From Pyramidobacter sp. YE332 (GTDB taxonomy: Bacteria > Synergistota > Synergistia > Synergistales > Dethiosulfovibrionaceae), in NCBI RefSeq assembly GCF_033060595.1, contig NZ_CP133038.1, positions 1,860,001 to 1,924,000 of the forward strand: a stretch of 64,000 bases of DNA, in the 5' to 3' direction. The position numbers were made by a program, and so were the translations under genes. The stretch's first letter is position 1, and the number at the start of each line of letters is the position of its first letter. The notes under the pieces are model-generated. The model was not told the origin of the DNA and did no database searches. It worked only from the letters and a program-made list of their open reading frames with translations. Shown one piece after another: positions 12,882-21,280 of the stretch.

Positions 12882-14633
12882 TCATTGCTCCGTCGGGACG
12901 CGATCCCCGGACACGAAGCGCGAGAAATGCTCCCGACAATAACGATGGATCTCCCCCGCGGTCGCCAAGTTCAGCACTTCATCAGCACAGGCGCGCATTT
13001 CTTCGGTTTTCAACAGCGAAAGGATCCACTGGGTGCGCAGCATCTCGGAAGGGTTGACGCTGAAAGAACGCAGTCCCATGCCGAAAAGGATCGGACTCAG
13101 CAGGGGATCTCCCGCCATTTCTCCGCACAAACTGACGGGCTTGCCCGCCGTCGCGCCATTTTTGATGGTGGTCTGCACAAGGCGCAGGACCGAGGGCGAG
13201 AACGGCGAATAAAGATAAGACAACGCCGAGGCCAGGCGGTCGACGGCCATGGTGTATTGGATCAGGTCGTTGCTGCCGATGCTGAGAAAGTCGCATTCGC
13301 ACGCGATCAGATCGGAAATGACGGCGGCCGAAGGCGTCTCCACCACGACGCCGACTTTAGTGCGAGGATTGAAGGCCGTCCCTTCCCGGCGAAGTTCCTC
13401 CTTGACGTCATCAATCACGGCTTTTGCCGAACGCACTTCGTCAATGGCCGAAATCAGCGGCAGCAGGATGGAAACGTCCCCGTAGGCGCTGGCGCGCAGA
13501 ATGGCCTTGATCTGGCTGCGGAAGATGTCCACGCGCGACAACGAATAACGAATCGCCCGATGGCCGAGCGCCGGGTTCTTCTCTTCCGGCATGTTCAGAT
13601 AGGAGGGGATCTTGTCGCCGCCGATGTCAAGCGTGCGGAAGACCACCGGACGGCCCTTCATGGCCAGCAGCGCTTTCTTGTACTCCCAGAACTGTTCCCC
13701 TTCCGCCGGCAGATGCGCGCGGGTCAGATAAATGTATTCCGTCCGATAAAGTCCGACGCCGTGCCCGTCAACTTCCACGATCGACTTGATATCCGCATCG
13801 GAAGCCGCGTTGCCGTAAACTTTCAACAGCACCCCGTCGGCGCTGCAAGCCGGCCGTCCCACAAAACTGCGCAACCGCTGCTGAAACAGACTCTCCCGTT
13901 CCTGTCGCGCGCGACATTCCCGGATCGTTTTCTCGTCCGGGTTGATAAAAACATCGCCATTATTGCCGTCGACAATGATAAAATCGCCGCGATATACGTC
14001 GTCGGCGACTCCGCTCAGCCCCACCACGGCAGGCTTGTGCTGATTGCGGGCCATGATGGTGGCATGAGAACCGATCGTTCCCTCTTCACAGATCAACCCG
14101 ACAATATTATTCTTCTGGATCAGCGAGATCTCCGCTGTGCCCATGCTTTTGCAGACAAGGATCAGGCCTTCCCGCTCGTCCCTGAGCAGGTCACCGCCTT
14201 CGATATGCAGAAGCAGACGGCACACGCGCGCCGAAACGTCTTTGACGTCATCGGCCCGGGCCTTCAGGCAGTCGTTGTCCATATTCTCGAAGACCTGAGC
14301 GAACTTTTCCGCCACGGTCTTGACAGCCCATTCGGCGTTGACGTTCTGAGCGACGATCATGTCTCGAATCTCACCGAGAAATTCCGGATCTTCGAGCATC
14401 ACGCCATGGACGCGGTACAAATCGGGGCCCGCTTCGTCTCCGTCAACAACGGCCGTCTTCTCGTCGCCATAAAGCCGTCGGATCTCTTCGCTGGCCGTCG
14501 CTACGGCCAGGTTCAGACGCTCCACTTCCCCTTCGGCGTCGTCGACATAGTCTTTTTCTATCTCGAGCTGTTCCTTCCAGTCGACGTAAACTTGCCCCAT
14601 GACAATTCCCGGAGATACGCCCAGCCCCTTCAC
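12882..14633 (-). CDS. ptsI: phosphoenolpyruvate-protein phosphotransferase (PTS enzyme I)
   Basis: Transfers phosphate from PEP to the HPr protein of the sugar phosphotransferase system. It has 583 residues, the normal length. The N-terminal domain starts GLGVSPGIVMGQVYVD, the phospho-histidine lies in IGSHATIMAR, and the C-terminal PEP-binding barrel shows YRTEYIYLTR, SIGSNDLIQY and the catalytic-cysteine region LCGEMAGD. The start is GTG at 14633, chosen because GGGAGG precedes it by 7 bases. No HPr or EII gene lies beside it; the neighbours are groES and the cobO-type gene. Confidence 0.95.
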   Translation of the reverse strand: MKGLGVSPGIVMGQVYVDWKEQLEIEKDYVDDAEGEVERLNLAVATASEEIRRLYGDEKTAVVDGDEAGPDLYRVHGVMLEDPEFLGEIRDMIVAQNVNAEWAVKTVAEKFAQVFENMDNDCLKARADDVKDVSARVCRLLLHIEGGDLLRDEREGLILVCKSMGTAEISLIQKNNIVGLICEEGTIGSHATIMARNQHKPAVVGLSGVADDVYRGDFIIVDGNNGDVFINPDEKTIRECRARQERESLFQQRLRSFVGRPACSADGVLLKVYGNAASDADIKSIVEVDGHGVGLYRTEYIYLTRAHLPAEGEQFWEYKKALLAMKGRPVVFRTLDIGGDKIPSYLNMPEEKNPALGHRAIRYSLSRVDIFRSQIKAILRASAYGDVSILLPLISAIDEVRSAKAVIDDVKEELRREGTAFNPRTKVGVVVETPSAAVISDLIACECDFLSIGSNDLIQYTMAVDRLASALSYLYSPFSPSVLRLVQTTIKNGATAGKPVSLCGEMAGDPLLSPILFGMGLRSFSVNPSEMLRTQWILSLLKTEEMRACADEVLNLATAGEIHRYCREHFSRFVSGDRVPTEQ

Positions 14634-14697
14634 GCAATTTCCTCCCTCGCCCCTGTACAGAATTCTAAAGACAAGATATCACAGACAAACGCTCAGC

Positions 14698-15219
14698 TCA
14701 ACGCTCGATTCCATCGCGGGCCATGACCCCGGCGTCGTAGTAGTGCTTGATCAGCTTCATTTCGGTCACGAGGTCGGCACGTTCAATGAGCCAACGAGGC
14801 GCATAACGCCCCGTCAAAAGCAGCTCCGTTCTTCCGGGACGTTCATCCAAAAAGTTTTCTACCGTTTCATCGGAGACCAATCCGAACCACAGCGCCACGT
14901 TGATCTCGTCGAGCACGACCAGATCGTACCGCCCGGAGAGCATGGCCTGCCGGCAGATTTCCAGTCCCCGCCGCGCCATCTCTCGGTCTTTCTCGGTCAT
15001 TTCCTCACGATGAAGGCAGCGGGGACCGCCGAACGTCTGCAGGTCGATCTGCGGCAGCGCCGAGAGGGCGCGATGCTCGCCATAAAGCTGTCCTTTCATG
15101 AACTGCCCGAAGAAAACGCGCCCGCCGTTCCCGGCCATGCGGAGGGCAAGCCCCAGCGCCGCCGTGGTTTTGCCCTTGCCGTTGCCCGTATAGACTTGCA
15201 CGAAACCGCGTTCGAGCAT
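14698..15219 (-). CDS. cobO: cob(I)yrinic acid a,c-diamide adenosyltransferase (CobO/BtuR type)
   Basis: Adds the adenosyl group of ATP to a corrinoid, a late step in coenzyme B12 synthesis or salvage. The 173-residue protein starts MLERGFVQVYTGNGKGKTTAALG, where GNGKGKTT is the P-loop. FGQFMKG, the DLVVLDEINVAL segment (Walker B) and LLTGRYAPRWLIERADLVTEM match the family. The frame is open far upstream to 15546, but that part overlaps the membrane-protein gene, and the ATG at 15219 follows that gene's stop by two bases, implying translational coupling. Confidence 0.95.
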   Translation of the reverse strand: MLERGFVQVYTGNGKGKTTAALGLALRMAGNGGRVFFGQFMKGQLYGEHRALSALPQIDLQTFGGPRCLHREEMTEKDREMARRGLEICRQAMLSGRYDLVVLDEINVALWFGLVSDETVENFLDERPGRTELLLTGRYAPRWLIERADLVTEMKLIKHYYDAGVMARDGIER

Positions 15220-15221
15220 GT

Positions 15222-15578
15222 TCAGGCTCCCATGATGCGGCTGCGGAAGACGAAGAACACGGCGCCGAGAATGCAGAGCATCGCCCACAGGTAATCGAGC
15301 GTCAGTTTTTCCTTTAAATAGAAGGTGGAAAACAGCACGAAAACGGTCAGGGCGACGACCTCCTGCAGAATTTTCAACTGCCCCACCGAAAGCGCCTGAT
15401 GCCCGATCCTGTTCGCGGGCACCTGCAGGCAGTACTCGAAGAACGCGATCCCCCAGCTGGCAGCGGCCGCGACGAACCACGGCCGGTCGGCGAGGCTTTT
15501 GAGATGACCATACCAGGCAAACGTCATAAAAACGTTGCTGCAGCACAATAAAACCGCGCAGACAAGAACCGATTTCAA
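15222..15578 (-). CDS. DUF486/DMT-family small membrane protein
   Basis: A 118-residue protein with four predicted transmembrane helices (about residues 4-22, 33-52, 68-86 and 93-112). NVFMTFAWYGHLK and the segment with PANRIGHQALSVGQLKILQE are typical of the DUF486 group, a small relative of drug/metabolite transporters with no settled function. The stop is two bases before the cobO start, so the two are co-transcribed; whether the protein has any role with corrinoids is unknown. Confidence 0.85.
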   Translation of the reverse strand: MKSVLVCAVLLCCSNVFMTFAWYGHLKSLADRPWFVAAAASWGIAFFEYCLQVPANRIGHQALSVGQLKILQEVVALTVFVLFSTFYLKEKLTLDYLWAMLCILGAVFFVFRSRIMGA

Positions 15579-15653
15579 ATGGATTCCTCTTTTCCGCTCA
15601 GACGCTCAGGGAAAAAACGACGGCAGCTCCTCCGCTTTTCCGCTCGCAGTCCG

Positions 15654-16349
15654 TCACAGCGTTTCCTTTTCGCTGGACTGAAGGACAACCACGGCCACGT
15701 CGGCGGGGACTTTTTTGGCAAAAGCCTGCGGATCCGCCATAATGTTGGGAAACGTGTTGTAATGCATGGGGATGACTTCACGGGGATGGATCATTTCCGC
15801 CGCTTGCGCCGCTTCGTCGGCGTTCATCGTGTAGGTTCCGCCGATCGGCAGCAGCGCGACGTCGATCGCCATGGAACGCAGCTCTTTCATGCCGTCGAAG
15901 AGCATGGTGTCGCCCGCGTGATAAACCTTGTGCTTATCGACTTCGATCACGTAGCCGCAGGGTTCGCCGTCAGGCAGTTCCTGCCCGTCGGCCTGAATCG
16001 ACGAGGTGTGGACCGCGGGCACGACAGCGACCTTGCCGAACAGGAAGTTTCGGCTCTCGCCGCTTTTCATTACCGTGATCGTTTCCGGATTCACGCCTTG
16101 TGATCTTAGATACTCGGCGATCTTATCGTTGCAGATCACGGCACATTCGGTTTGTCTGGCGATAGCCGCCGCGTCCCGCAGATGATCGGCATGTCCGTGC
16201 GTCAGCAGCATCGCGTCAAGCGCGATGAAATCATCCGCCGTACAGCAGGCATAGGGGTTGCCCGTGAAAAACGGATCGATCACGATCGAACTGTAATCGC
16301 TCTGGATCTTGAAGCTGGCATGACCTAAAAACTGAAGCTGTGTTGCCAT
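15654..16349 (-). CDS. UPF0173 metal-dependent hydrolase (metallo-beta-lactamase fold)
   Basis: About 231 residues. The fold is shown by LTHGHADH (HxHxDH metal motif), VVPAVHTSS, VYHAGDTM and the C-terminal HYNTFP. The length and the opening MATQLQFLGHASFKI are those of the UPF0173 group. Substrate unknown. The ATG at 16349 is preferred over the GTG at 16358 because GGGAGG lies 9 bases before it. A likely extended -10 (TGCTAATAT on the minus strand, 16407-16415) precedes the gene. Confidence 0.9.
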   Translation of the reverse strand: MATQLQFLGHASFKIQSDYSSIVIDPFFTGNPYACCTADDFIALDAMLLTHGHADHLRDAAAIARQTECAVICNDKIAEYLRSQGVNPETITVMKSGESRNFLFGKVAVVPAVHTSSIQADGQELPDGEPCGYVIEVDKHKVYHAGDTMLFDGMKELRSMAIDVALLPIGGTYTMNADEAAQAAEMIHPREVIPMHYNTFPNIMADPQAFAKKVPADVAVVVLQSSEKETL

Positions 16350-16535
16350 AGCGCACACCCTCCCTCAAAATTTAACGCAGATTCGTGATTTTTATTACAA
16401 ATAAATATATTAGCATAAAAAGAGTCCGCGTGCTCCTATTATACGATTAAATTTCATGCCGGTTCTCGTCGTGTTTTTTATACAAAGCTCATCCCGCCAT
16501 TCGGCGACAAACTTCAAACCGACACGCGCCTCCGC

Positions 16536-16577
16536 GCAAAAAGCGCCGTCCTTCTTTCGAGAGACGGCGCTTTTTGC
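16536..16577 (-). terminator. glnA terminator
   Basis: GCAAAAAGCGCCGTC (16536-16550) pairs perfectly with 16563-16577; the arm is T-rich on the minus strand. It lies 20 bases after the glnA stop. Confidence 0.85.
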
Positions 16578-16596
16578 ACGGCCGATATATTCCGAC

Positions 16597-18729
16597 TCAA
16601 AGTTTGAAGTCTTCGATACGGAACATATCCGTATAGGTCGGATAAGGCCACAACTCTTTGGCAATGAGCCGCTCGGCTTCATCGCTGTCGGCGCGGATCG
16701 ATTCCATCAGCGACGCGCCGTCGCCGGCGAGAGTCTTCGCGGCGGCGTGAGCGTCTCCGTCCTTGACCGAGCCCGCCACGGCGTCCAGCATTTCCAGTTT
16801 CTCAAGGATGCCGCATTTGATCTCCGCCAGACGTTTCAGATTCTTCTCCCATGGGGCGATATGGGCACGCAGTTCCACCGGCAGGGCGGACAGCGCGCCG
16901 GCTTCGCAGGCCAGCTGTTTCGAAATGGCCGGCAGCACGCCCTCGAACATCATCGCGCGCAGCACGCCGATCTCCGTCAGCATCGTTTCATTGTACTGTT
17001 CCAGACGCACCTCATGATAAGCGACGATCTCGCGGTCCGTCATGATCCCCAGATTCGCCAGCAGATCGCGATGTTCTCTGCTCAGATACTGATCCAGAGC
17101 TTCGACCGTATTCCTGCACACCGGCAGGCCGCGGCGCTTCGCCTCTTCGATCCACGCCGCGTCGTAACCGTTGCCTTCAAAGCGCACGTTCGCCGATTCC
17201 TCCCAAGCGTCTTTGATCACGGCCAGCGCCGCGTCAGCCACGTCCGCCCCGCCGATGAGACGCGACTCCAGCGCCGTACAGAAGCGCTCGATTCCTTCGC
17301 TCCAGGCAGCCAGCATCACGGTCAGCGGGCCGCCGAGCGCCTGCGGAGCGCCGACGCCGCGGAACTCCCATTTGTTGCCCGTGAAGGCGATCGGCGAGGT
17401 GCGGTTACGGTCGCTGACGTCTCTGTTCAACGTCGGCAGACGGTCCAGGCCGAGGTCGATGGACCCCTTCGCCGTCATGTCTTCGTTGAGGCCTTGGGCC
17501 AGACCGTTCAAAGCCCGGTCGATCTGCGAGCCGACGTAGACGCTCATGATCGCCGGAGGCGCTTCATGCCCGCCAAGACGATAGCTGTTGCCCGCCGAAG
17601 CGATGGACGCGCGCAGCAGGCCGCCGTGCCGGCTGACGCCGAGCAGGAACGAGGCGATAAAAGAAAGGAACTGGACATTGCGCCTCGGGTTGCTGGTCGG
17701 CTTGAGCAGATTGCGCCCTTCGCTGTCGCGCAGCGAAACGTTCAGGTGCTTGCCGCTGCCGTTGACGCTGGCAAACGGCTTTTCATGCAGCAGCAGCTGG
17801 AAATGGTGGCGGCGCGCCATCTTGCGCATCACTTCCATGAGCATCTGGTTCTGGTCGCAGCCCTGATTGGCTTCCGAGAGGACGGGCGCGAACTCGAACT
17901 GCCCGGGAGCCACTTCGTTATGGCGGGTTATCAGCACTTGGCCGAGGCGGTACATATCGCGCTCGACGTCCTCCATGAAGGCGAGGACACGCGGATGGAT
18001 CGCGCCCAGATAATGGGCTTCCACGGCCTGAGCCTTGGGCGACGGCGCGCCGATCAGGGTGCGGCGGCACAACTCGATGTCCGGACGGCGGCGCGCCTTT
18101 TCCTCGTCGACGAGGAAATATTCCTGCTCCGCGCCAATGGTCACGTCGACGGAACGCACGGTGCGGTTGCCAAACAGTTTGAGCAGACGCATGGCCCGTT
18201 CCTGGATGGCGCCGATGCTTTTCAGCAGCGGCGTTTTCATGTCCAGCGGCGTACCGTCGTAGGAGATGAATACCGAAGGGATGCAGAGCGTGCCGCCTTT
18301 GTGGCTGAGGACGATGAATGCCGGGCTGGAAGGATCCCAGGTGCAGTAGCCGCGCGCCTCAAAGGTGTTTCTCATGCCGCCGGAAGGAAAGGACGAGGCG
18401 TCGGGCTCGCTCTGGATCAGTTCCTTGCCGCTGAACGTATGGATCGGGTGGCCTTCCCCGTCGAGGTTGAGAAAGGCCATATGACGTTCCGCCGTGACTT
18501 CCGTCCGCGGCTGGAACCAATGGGTGTAGTGCGTCGCTCCCTTGGAAAGGGCCCATTCCTTCATGGCCGCCGCCACGTAGTCGGCAATCGAACCGTCGAG
18601 CTTGCCGTCTCCCTCGACCGCCGTCATCAGGCGCCGGTACACGTCTTCCGGCAGACGCTCCTTCATGGCCGCTTTGTCGAAAACATGCATTCCGAAAATC
18701 TCCGCAGGACGGGTTACGCCTTCATCCAT
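16597..18729 (-). CDS. glnN: glutamine synthetase type III
   Basis: Makes glutamine from glutamate, ammonia and ATP. The 710-residue length is characteristic of the GSIII family; GSI and GSII are 350-470 residues. Family motifs include TFSGKELIQSEPDASSFPSGG, GAEQEYFLVD, ITRHNEVAPGQFEFAPV, NGSGKHLNVS and the NRTSPIAFTGNKWEFR segment. GGGAGG precedes the ATG. It stands alone between its own terminator and a promoter region with palindromes at 18822-18928, which suggests separate, probably nitrogen-linked, control. No glutamate synthase gene is nearby. Confidence 0.97.
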   Translation of the reverse strand: MDEGVTRPAEIFGMHVFDKAAMKERLPEDVYRRLMTAVEGDGKLDGSIADYVAAAMKEWALSKGATHYTHWFQPRTEVTAERHMAFLNLDGEGHPIHTFSGKELIQSEPDASSFPSGGMRNTFEARGYCTWDPSSPAFIVLSHKGGTLCIPSVFISYDGTPLDMKTPLLKSIGAIQERAMRLLKLFGNRTVRSVDVTIGAEQEYFLVDEEKARRRPDIELCRRTLIGAPSPKAQAVEAHYLGAIHPRVLAFMEDVERDMYRLGQVLITRHNEVAPGQFEFAPVLSEANQGCDQNQMLMEVMRKMARRHHFQLLLHEKPFASVNGSGKHLNVSLRDSEGRNLLKPTSNPRRNVQFLSFIASFLLGVSRHGGLLRASIASAGNSYRLGGHEAPPAIMSVYVGSQIDRALNGLAQGLNEDMTAKGSIDLGLDRLPTLNRDVSDRNRTSPIAFTGNKWEFRGVGAPQALGGPLTVMLAAWSEGIERFCTALESRLIGGADVADAALAVIKDAWEESANVRFEGNGYDAAWIEEAKRRGLPVCRNTVEALDQYLSREHRDLLANLGIMTDREIVAYHEVRLEQYNETMLTEIGVLRAMMFEGVLPAISKQLACEAGALSALPVELRAHIAPWEKNLKRLAEIKCGILEKLEMLDAVAGSVKDGDAHAAAKTLAGDGASLMESIRADSDEAERLIAKELWPYPTYTDMFRIEDFKL

Positions 18730-18821
18730 TTGCTCTGACCTCCCGAAAATGTGTTTGCCGTGCCCAACCCTTCAAGGAAAGACACGAGCGTTTTTTTCGA
18801 TTCATCTTTTTATGATGCAAG

Positions 18822-18830
18822 AGTATATCA
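18822..18830 (-). promoter_or_regulatory. extended -10 promoter of glnA
   Basis: On the minus strand TGATATACT is an extended -10 box, about 95 bases upstream of the start codon. No clear -35 is seen, which would fit an activated promoter. Confidence 0.5.
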
Positions 18831-18900
18831 CATCCATTGGGATAAGATCATGCAGATACACACAAAATACAAAATTTATGCACATGAAAATCCATTTACA

Positions 18901-18928
18901 TGCATGTCTTTTTGAAAAAAGACATGCA
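18901..18928. repeat. palindrome upstream of glnA
   Basis: TGCATGTCTTTTT (18901-18913) is repeated in inverse as AAAAAGACATGCA (18916-18928) with almost no loop. It lies about 75 bases upstream of the glnA -10 box. It may be an operator; it also resembles a terminator stem, but no gene ends here. Confidence 0.75.
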
Positions 18929-18984
18929 CAGACAGAATTTTGACAGCGCACTCATTTCCGCCGTCGATCTTTAATGCCAAGGTC

Positions 18985-19027
18985 AAAAAAAATGAGCCCG
19001 ATACGGTCATTCAACCATATCAGGCTC
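18985..19027 (-). terminator. amrS operon terminator
   Basis: GAGCCCGATA (18994-19003) pairs with TATCAGGCTC (19018-19027), one G-T pair, followed on the minus strand by eight T residues. Confidence 0.85.
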
Positions 19028-19032
19028 TCTTT

Positions 19033-19860
19033 TCAGCAGTTTCCTTCATAAACGTAGGTCAGATGCCGGCGAGCGCGCTCCGCCAGGCGGTAAATCCGCG
19101 CCACCGGCGTCGGCGGTCTGTCCTGAACTTTATAGTGCGGAAAAAAGCGCGAGAGATGCAACGGCAGATTGCGGTCAAGCGACGCCAGCCAGGCCGCCAG
19201 CCGCTCGATTTCATCGTCGCCGTCGTTCTTTCCGGGCACGATCAGCGTCGTCACCTCGACGTGACAGCCGAATTCAACGGCGCAGCGGATGAAGTTCTTC
19301 ACCGTTTCCAGATCGCCGCCCAGCCAGCGGTAGTACGCCTCGGTAAAGCCCTTCAGATCCACGTTCATGGCGTCGATCAGCGGCAAAAGCCGCCGCAGCG
19401 GCTCGGAAAGCAGAGAACCGTTCGTGACCAGAACGTTTTTCATCTTCCGCTCATGGATCAGCTGCGCGCAGTCGACGACAAAATCATAGCTGACTGTGGG
19501 TTCGTTATAGGTGTACGCTAAGCCGATGTTCCCGCGGACTCGGAGTGCCCCGGCCAATTCCGCCAGCTGAACGGGTTCGGCGCGCCGCACGGCAAGGCCG
19601 CTTCCGTTGGACATGGCGATGGAATCGTTCTGGCAAAAAGGGCAGTGCAAGTTGCAGCCGTAACTTCCAACCGACAGGATGAAACTGCCGGGGTAAAAGC
19701 GCCGCAAAGGCTTTTTCTCGATCGGATCCAGGGCCAGCGAGGTGATCCGGCCGTAATTTTCCTCAACGATGCGCCCGCCGCGGCACACTCTGGCGCGGCA
19801 GATGCCCCGCTGGCCTTCCTCCAACGCGCAGCGGTGGAAACACAGCTGACAGCGTTTCAT
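19033..19860 (-). CDS. amrS: AmmeMemoRadiSam system radical SAM enzyme (AmrS)
   Basis: A radical SAM protein of 275 residues. The cluster motif is CNLHCPFCQN (CxxxCxxC, about residues 69-76), after an N-terminal cysteine-bearing segment (MKRCQLCFHRCALEEGQRG). NEPTVSYDF and DLKGFTEAYYRWLGG are typical of the AmrS branch of the PflA-like enzymes. Its first bases overlap the end of the amrBA gene by four (ATGA). The system is widely conserved in bacteria and archaea, and its exact reaction is not established, so only the family can be named. Confidence 0.93.
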   Translation of the reverse strand: MKRCQLCFHRCALEEGQRGICRARVCRGGRIVEENYGRITSLALDPIEKKPLRRFYPGSFILSVGSYGCNLHCPFCQNDSIAMSNGSGLAVRRAEPVQLAELAGALRVRGNIGLAYTYNEPTVSYDFVVDCAQLIHERKMKNVLVTNGSLLSEPLRRLLPLIDAMNVDLKGFTEAYYRWLGGDLETVKNFIRCAVEFGCHVEVTTLIVPGKNDGDDEIERLAAWLASLDRNLPLHLSRFFPHYKVQDRPPTPVARIYRLAERARRHLTYVYEGNC

Positions 19861-21239
19861 CGATGACGCACGACCTCGAAGCGCTGAAGCGAGTAATTTT
19901 CGCCGCGCTCGATGCCGGCTTTGCGAAGCGCGATGTCCAGCTGCCGCTCGACGGTATCGACGCCTTCGAGGTCGGGCAGCAGCAGTCCTTTGCGGTGCCC
20001 GCTGCTGACGATCACGCCGTAGCGCCTGACGTCGAGGTCGTCTTTTGTCGCCTCTTCGGCCGGCGAAAGCACGTCCACGTCGTACACGAGCCGCGGCAGT
20101 TCCGCTTCGGTTACGGGAGCGAAGCGCGGGTCGCGCGTTCCTGCGGAGACCGCGTTGTGGAGGATCTCCTCGGCGACGGAACCTCTGACCGGCTCGATCG
20201 TCCCGATGCAGCCGCGCAGTTCGCCGGCAATCTTGACGGAGACGAAGACGCCGGCGCGGCGCTTCGTCAGATCTTCCGGCAAGCCGTCAGGGAGCTTGGC
20301 CACGCGGCCGCTCTTCACATAATGTTCCAGGCTCAGCCGCGCCAGCTTTACATAGGCGTCTTCACACGCGGCGGTCTGACGCAGTTTTTCCCGTTCCCGC
20401 CGCAGGAACAGCTGATCGAAACGCCGCCTTTCATCGACGGCACAGGGAACGAAGCAGGCCACGCCGTAACCGACGCCAAACGGTCCCTCGTAACTCAGGA
20501 CCTCGCTCTCCACGTCGCAGCCGTCGAAGGCGCCCGCCATGACGACAAAAGAACGCAGACCGCATTCCGCCGCTTTTTCGCAGAAAACGGGATCGAGCTC
20601 GAGCATGGCGCCGAAGTCGGCCGACGAAAAAATCTCCATGATCCGCCGATCAAATTCGGGCCCTTCCGGCGCAAAACCATAAGGCCCGTCGGCTTTCAAT
20701 TTGTGCGACAGGTCGCCGCTGGCAACGACGACGGCCCTGCGCCCCAAACGCTCCGCCGCGCGGGCGATCGCCTTGCCGAAGTTGTAATGCTCGAGCAACG
20801 GCAGTCCCGAAAGACCGATTCTGACCACAGGGATCGCGCCGCACGACTGACAAAAGAACCGCAATGGAATCATTGTGCCATGATCGAGTTCGGCACGGCG
20901 TTCGCCCTTTTTCCCAGCAGGGATCCCGGATGCCGCCGCTTCAGACCCGATCGCTTCCGCCAGCGCGTCGTCGTAAGAAACGGCGCACGCCGCGTCGGGC
21001 CGGCCGAACGCCGCGAAGCTTCCGCGCGCCTGTTGCCCTGGCGAGATGTGAAAATAATCGCGATACATGATGGAATGGGGCGACAGGACGATCAGAACGT
21101 CGGGCTTCAGCGCCGCGGCCCGGCGGGCCGCTTCACGATAGGCGTCGATGGTTGCCTGGATTCCCTTTTCCTCTCCGCGCCCGATTTCCGGAAGGATCAA
21201 CGGCGGATGAGGCACCGCAAAAGCTCCAAGAATTGCCAC
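19857..21239 (-). CDS. amrBA: AmmeMemoRadiSam proteins B and A fused (MEMO1-like + AMMECR1)
   Basis: About 460 residues with two domains. Residues 1 to about 265 match the MEMO1/class III extradiol dioxygenase fold (GAFAVPHPPLILPEIG, VLSPHS, DHGTMIPL, SGDLSH), which has metal-ligand-like histidines. Residues about 280-460 are AMMECR1, with the hallmark LRGCIGTI. The frame is open to GTG 21257, but the GTG at 21239 (MAILGAFAVPHPP) is chosen because AAGGAG lies 8 bases before it. It overlaps amrS by four bases and follows citXG by 41. A biochemical role is not known. Confidence 0.93.
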   Translation of the reverse strand: MAILGAFAVPHPPLILPEIGRGEEKGIQATIDAYREAARRAAALKPDVLIVLSPHSIMYRDYFHISPGQQARGSFAAFGRPDAACAVSYDDALAEAIGSEAAASGIPAGKKGERRAELDHGTMIPLRFFCQSCGAIPVVRIGLSGLPLLEHYNFGKAIARAAERLGRRAVVVASGDLSHKLKADGPYGFAPEGPEFDRRIMEIFSSADFGAMLELDPVFCEKAAECGLRSFVVMAGAFDGCDVESEVLSYEGPFGVGYGVACFVPCAVDERRRFDQLFLRREREKLRQTAACEDAYVKLARLSLEHYVKSGRVAKLPDGLPEDLTKRRAGVFVSVKIAGELRGCIGTIEPVRGSVAEEILHNAVSAGTRDPRFAPVTEAELPRLVYDVDVLSPAEEATKDDLDVRRYGVIVSSGHRKGLLLPDLEGVDTVERQLDIALRKAGIERGENYSLQRFEVVRHR

Positions 21240-21280
21240 GTGGATCACTCCTTTCACACACAGACGTTGACCCGAGCCGC

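Larger units (their letters stand above)
18730..18984. other. AT-rich regulatory region upstream of glnA
   Basis: Non-coding. It holds the glnA promoter (18822-18830), an imperfect dyad bounded by TGCA (about 18879-18904) and the strong palindrome at 18901-18928. The base composition is much lower in GC than the genes on both sides. No gene seen. Confidence 0.6.

Noticed and set aside
15220-15546. N-terminal extension of the cobO frame
   Set aside because: Overlaps the membrane-protein gene in another frame; the P-loop begins right after the ATG at 15219.
16456-18738. Open frame of 760 codons opposite glnA
   Set aside because: Antisense shadow of type III glutamine synthetase; no domain recognisable.
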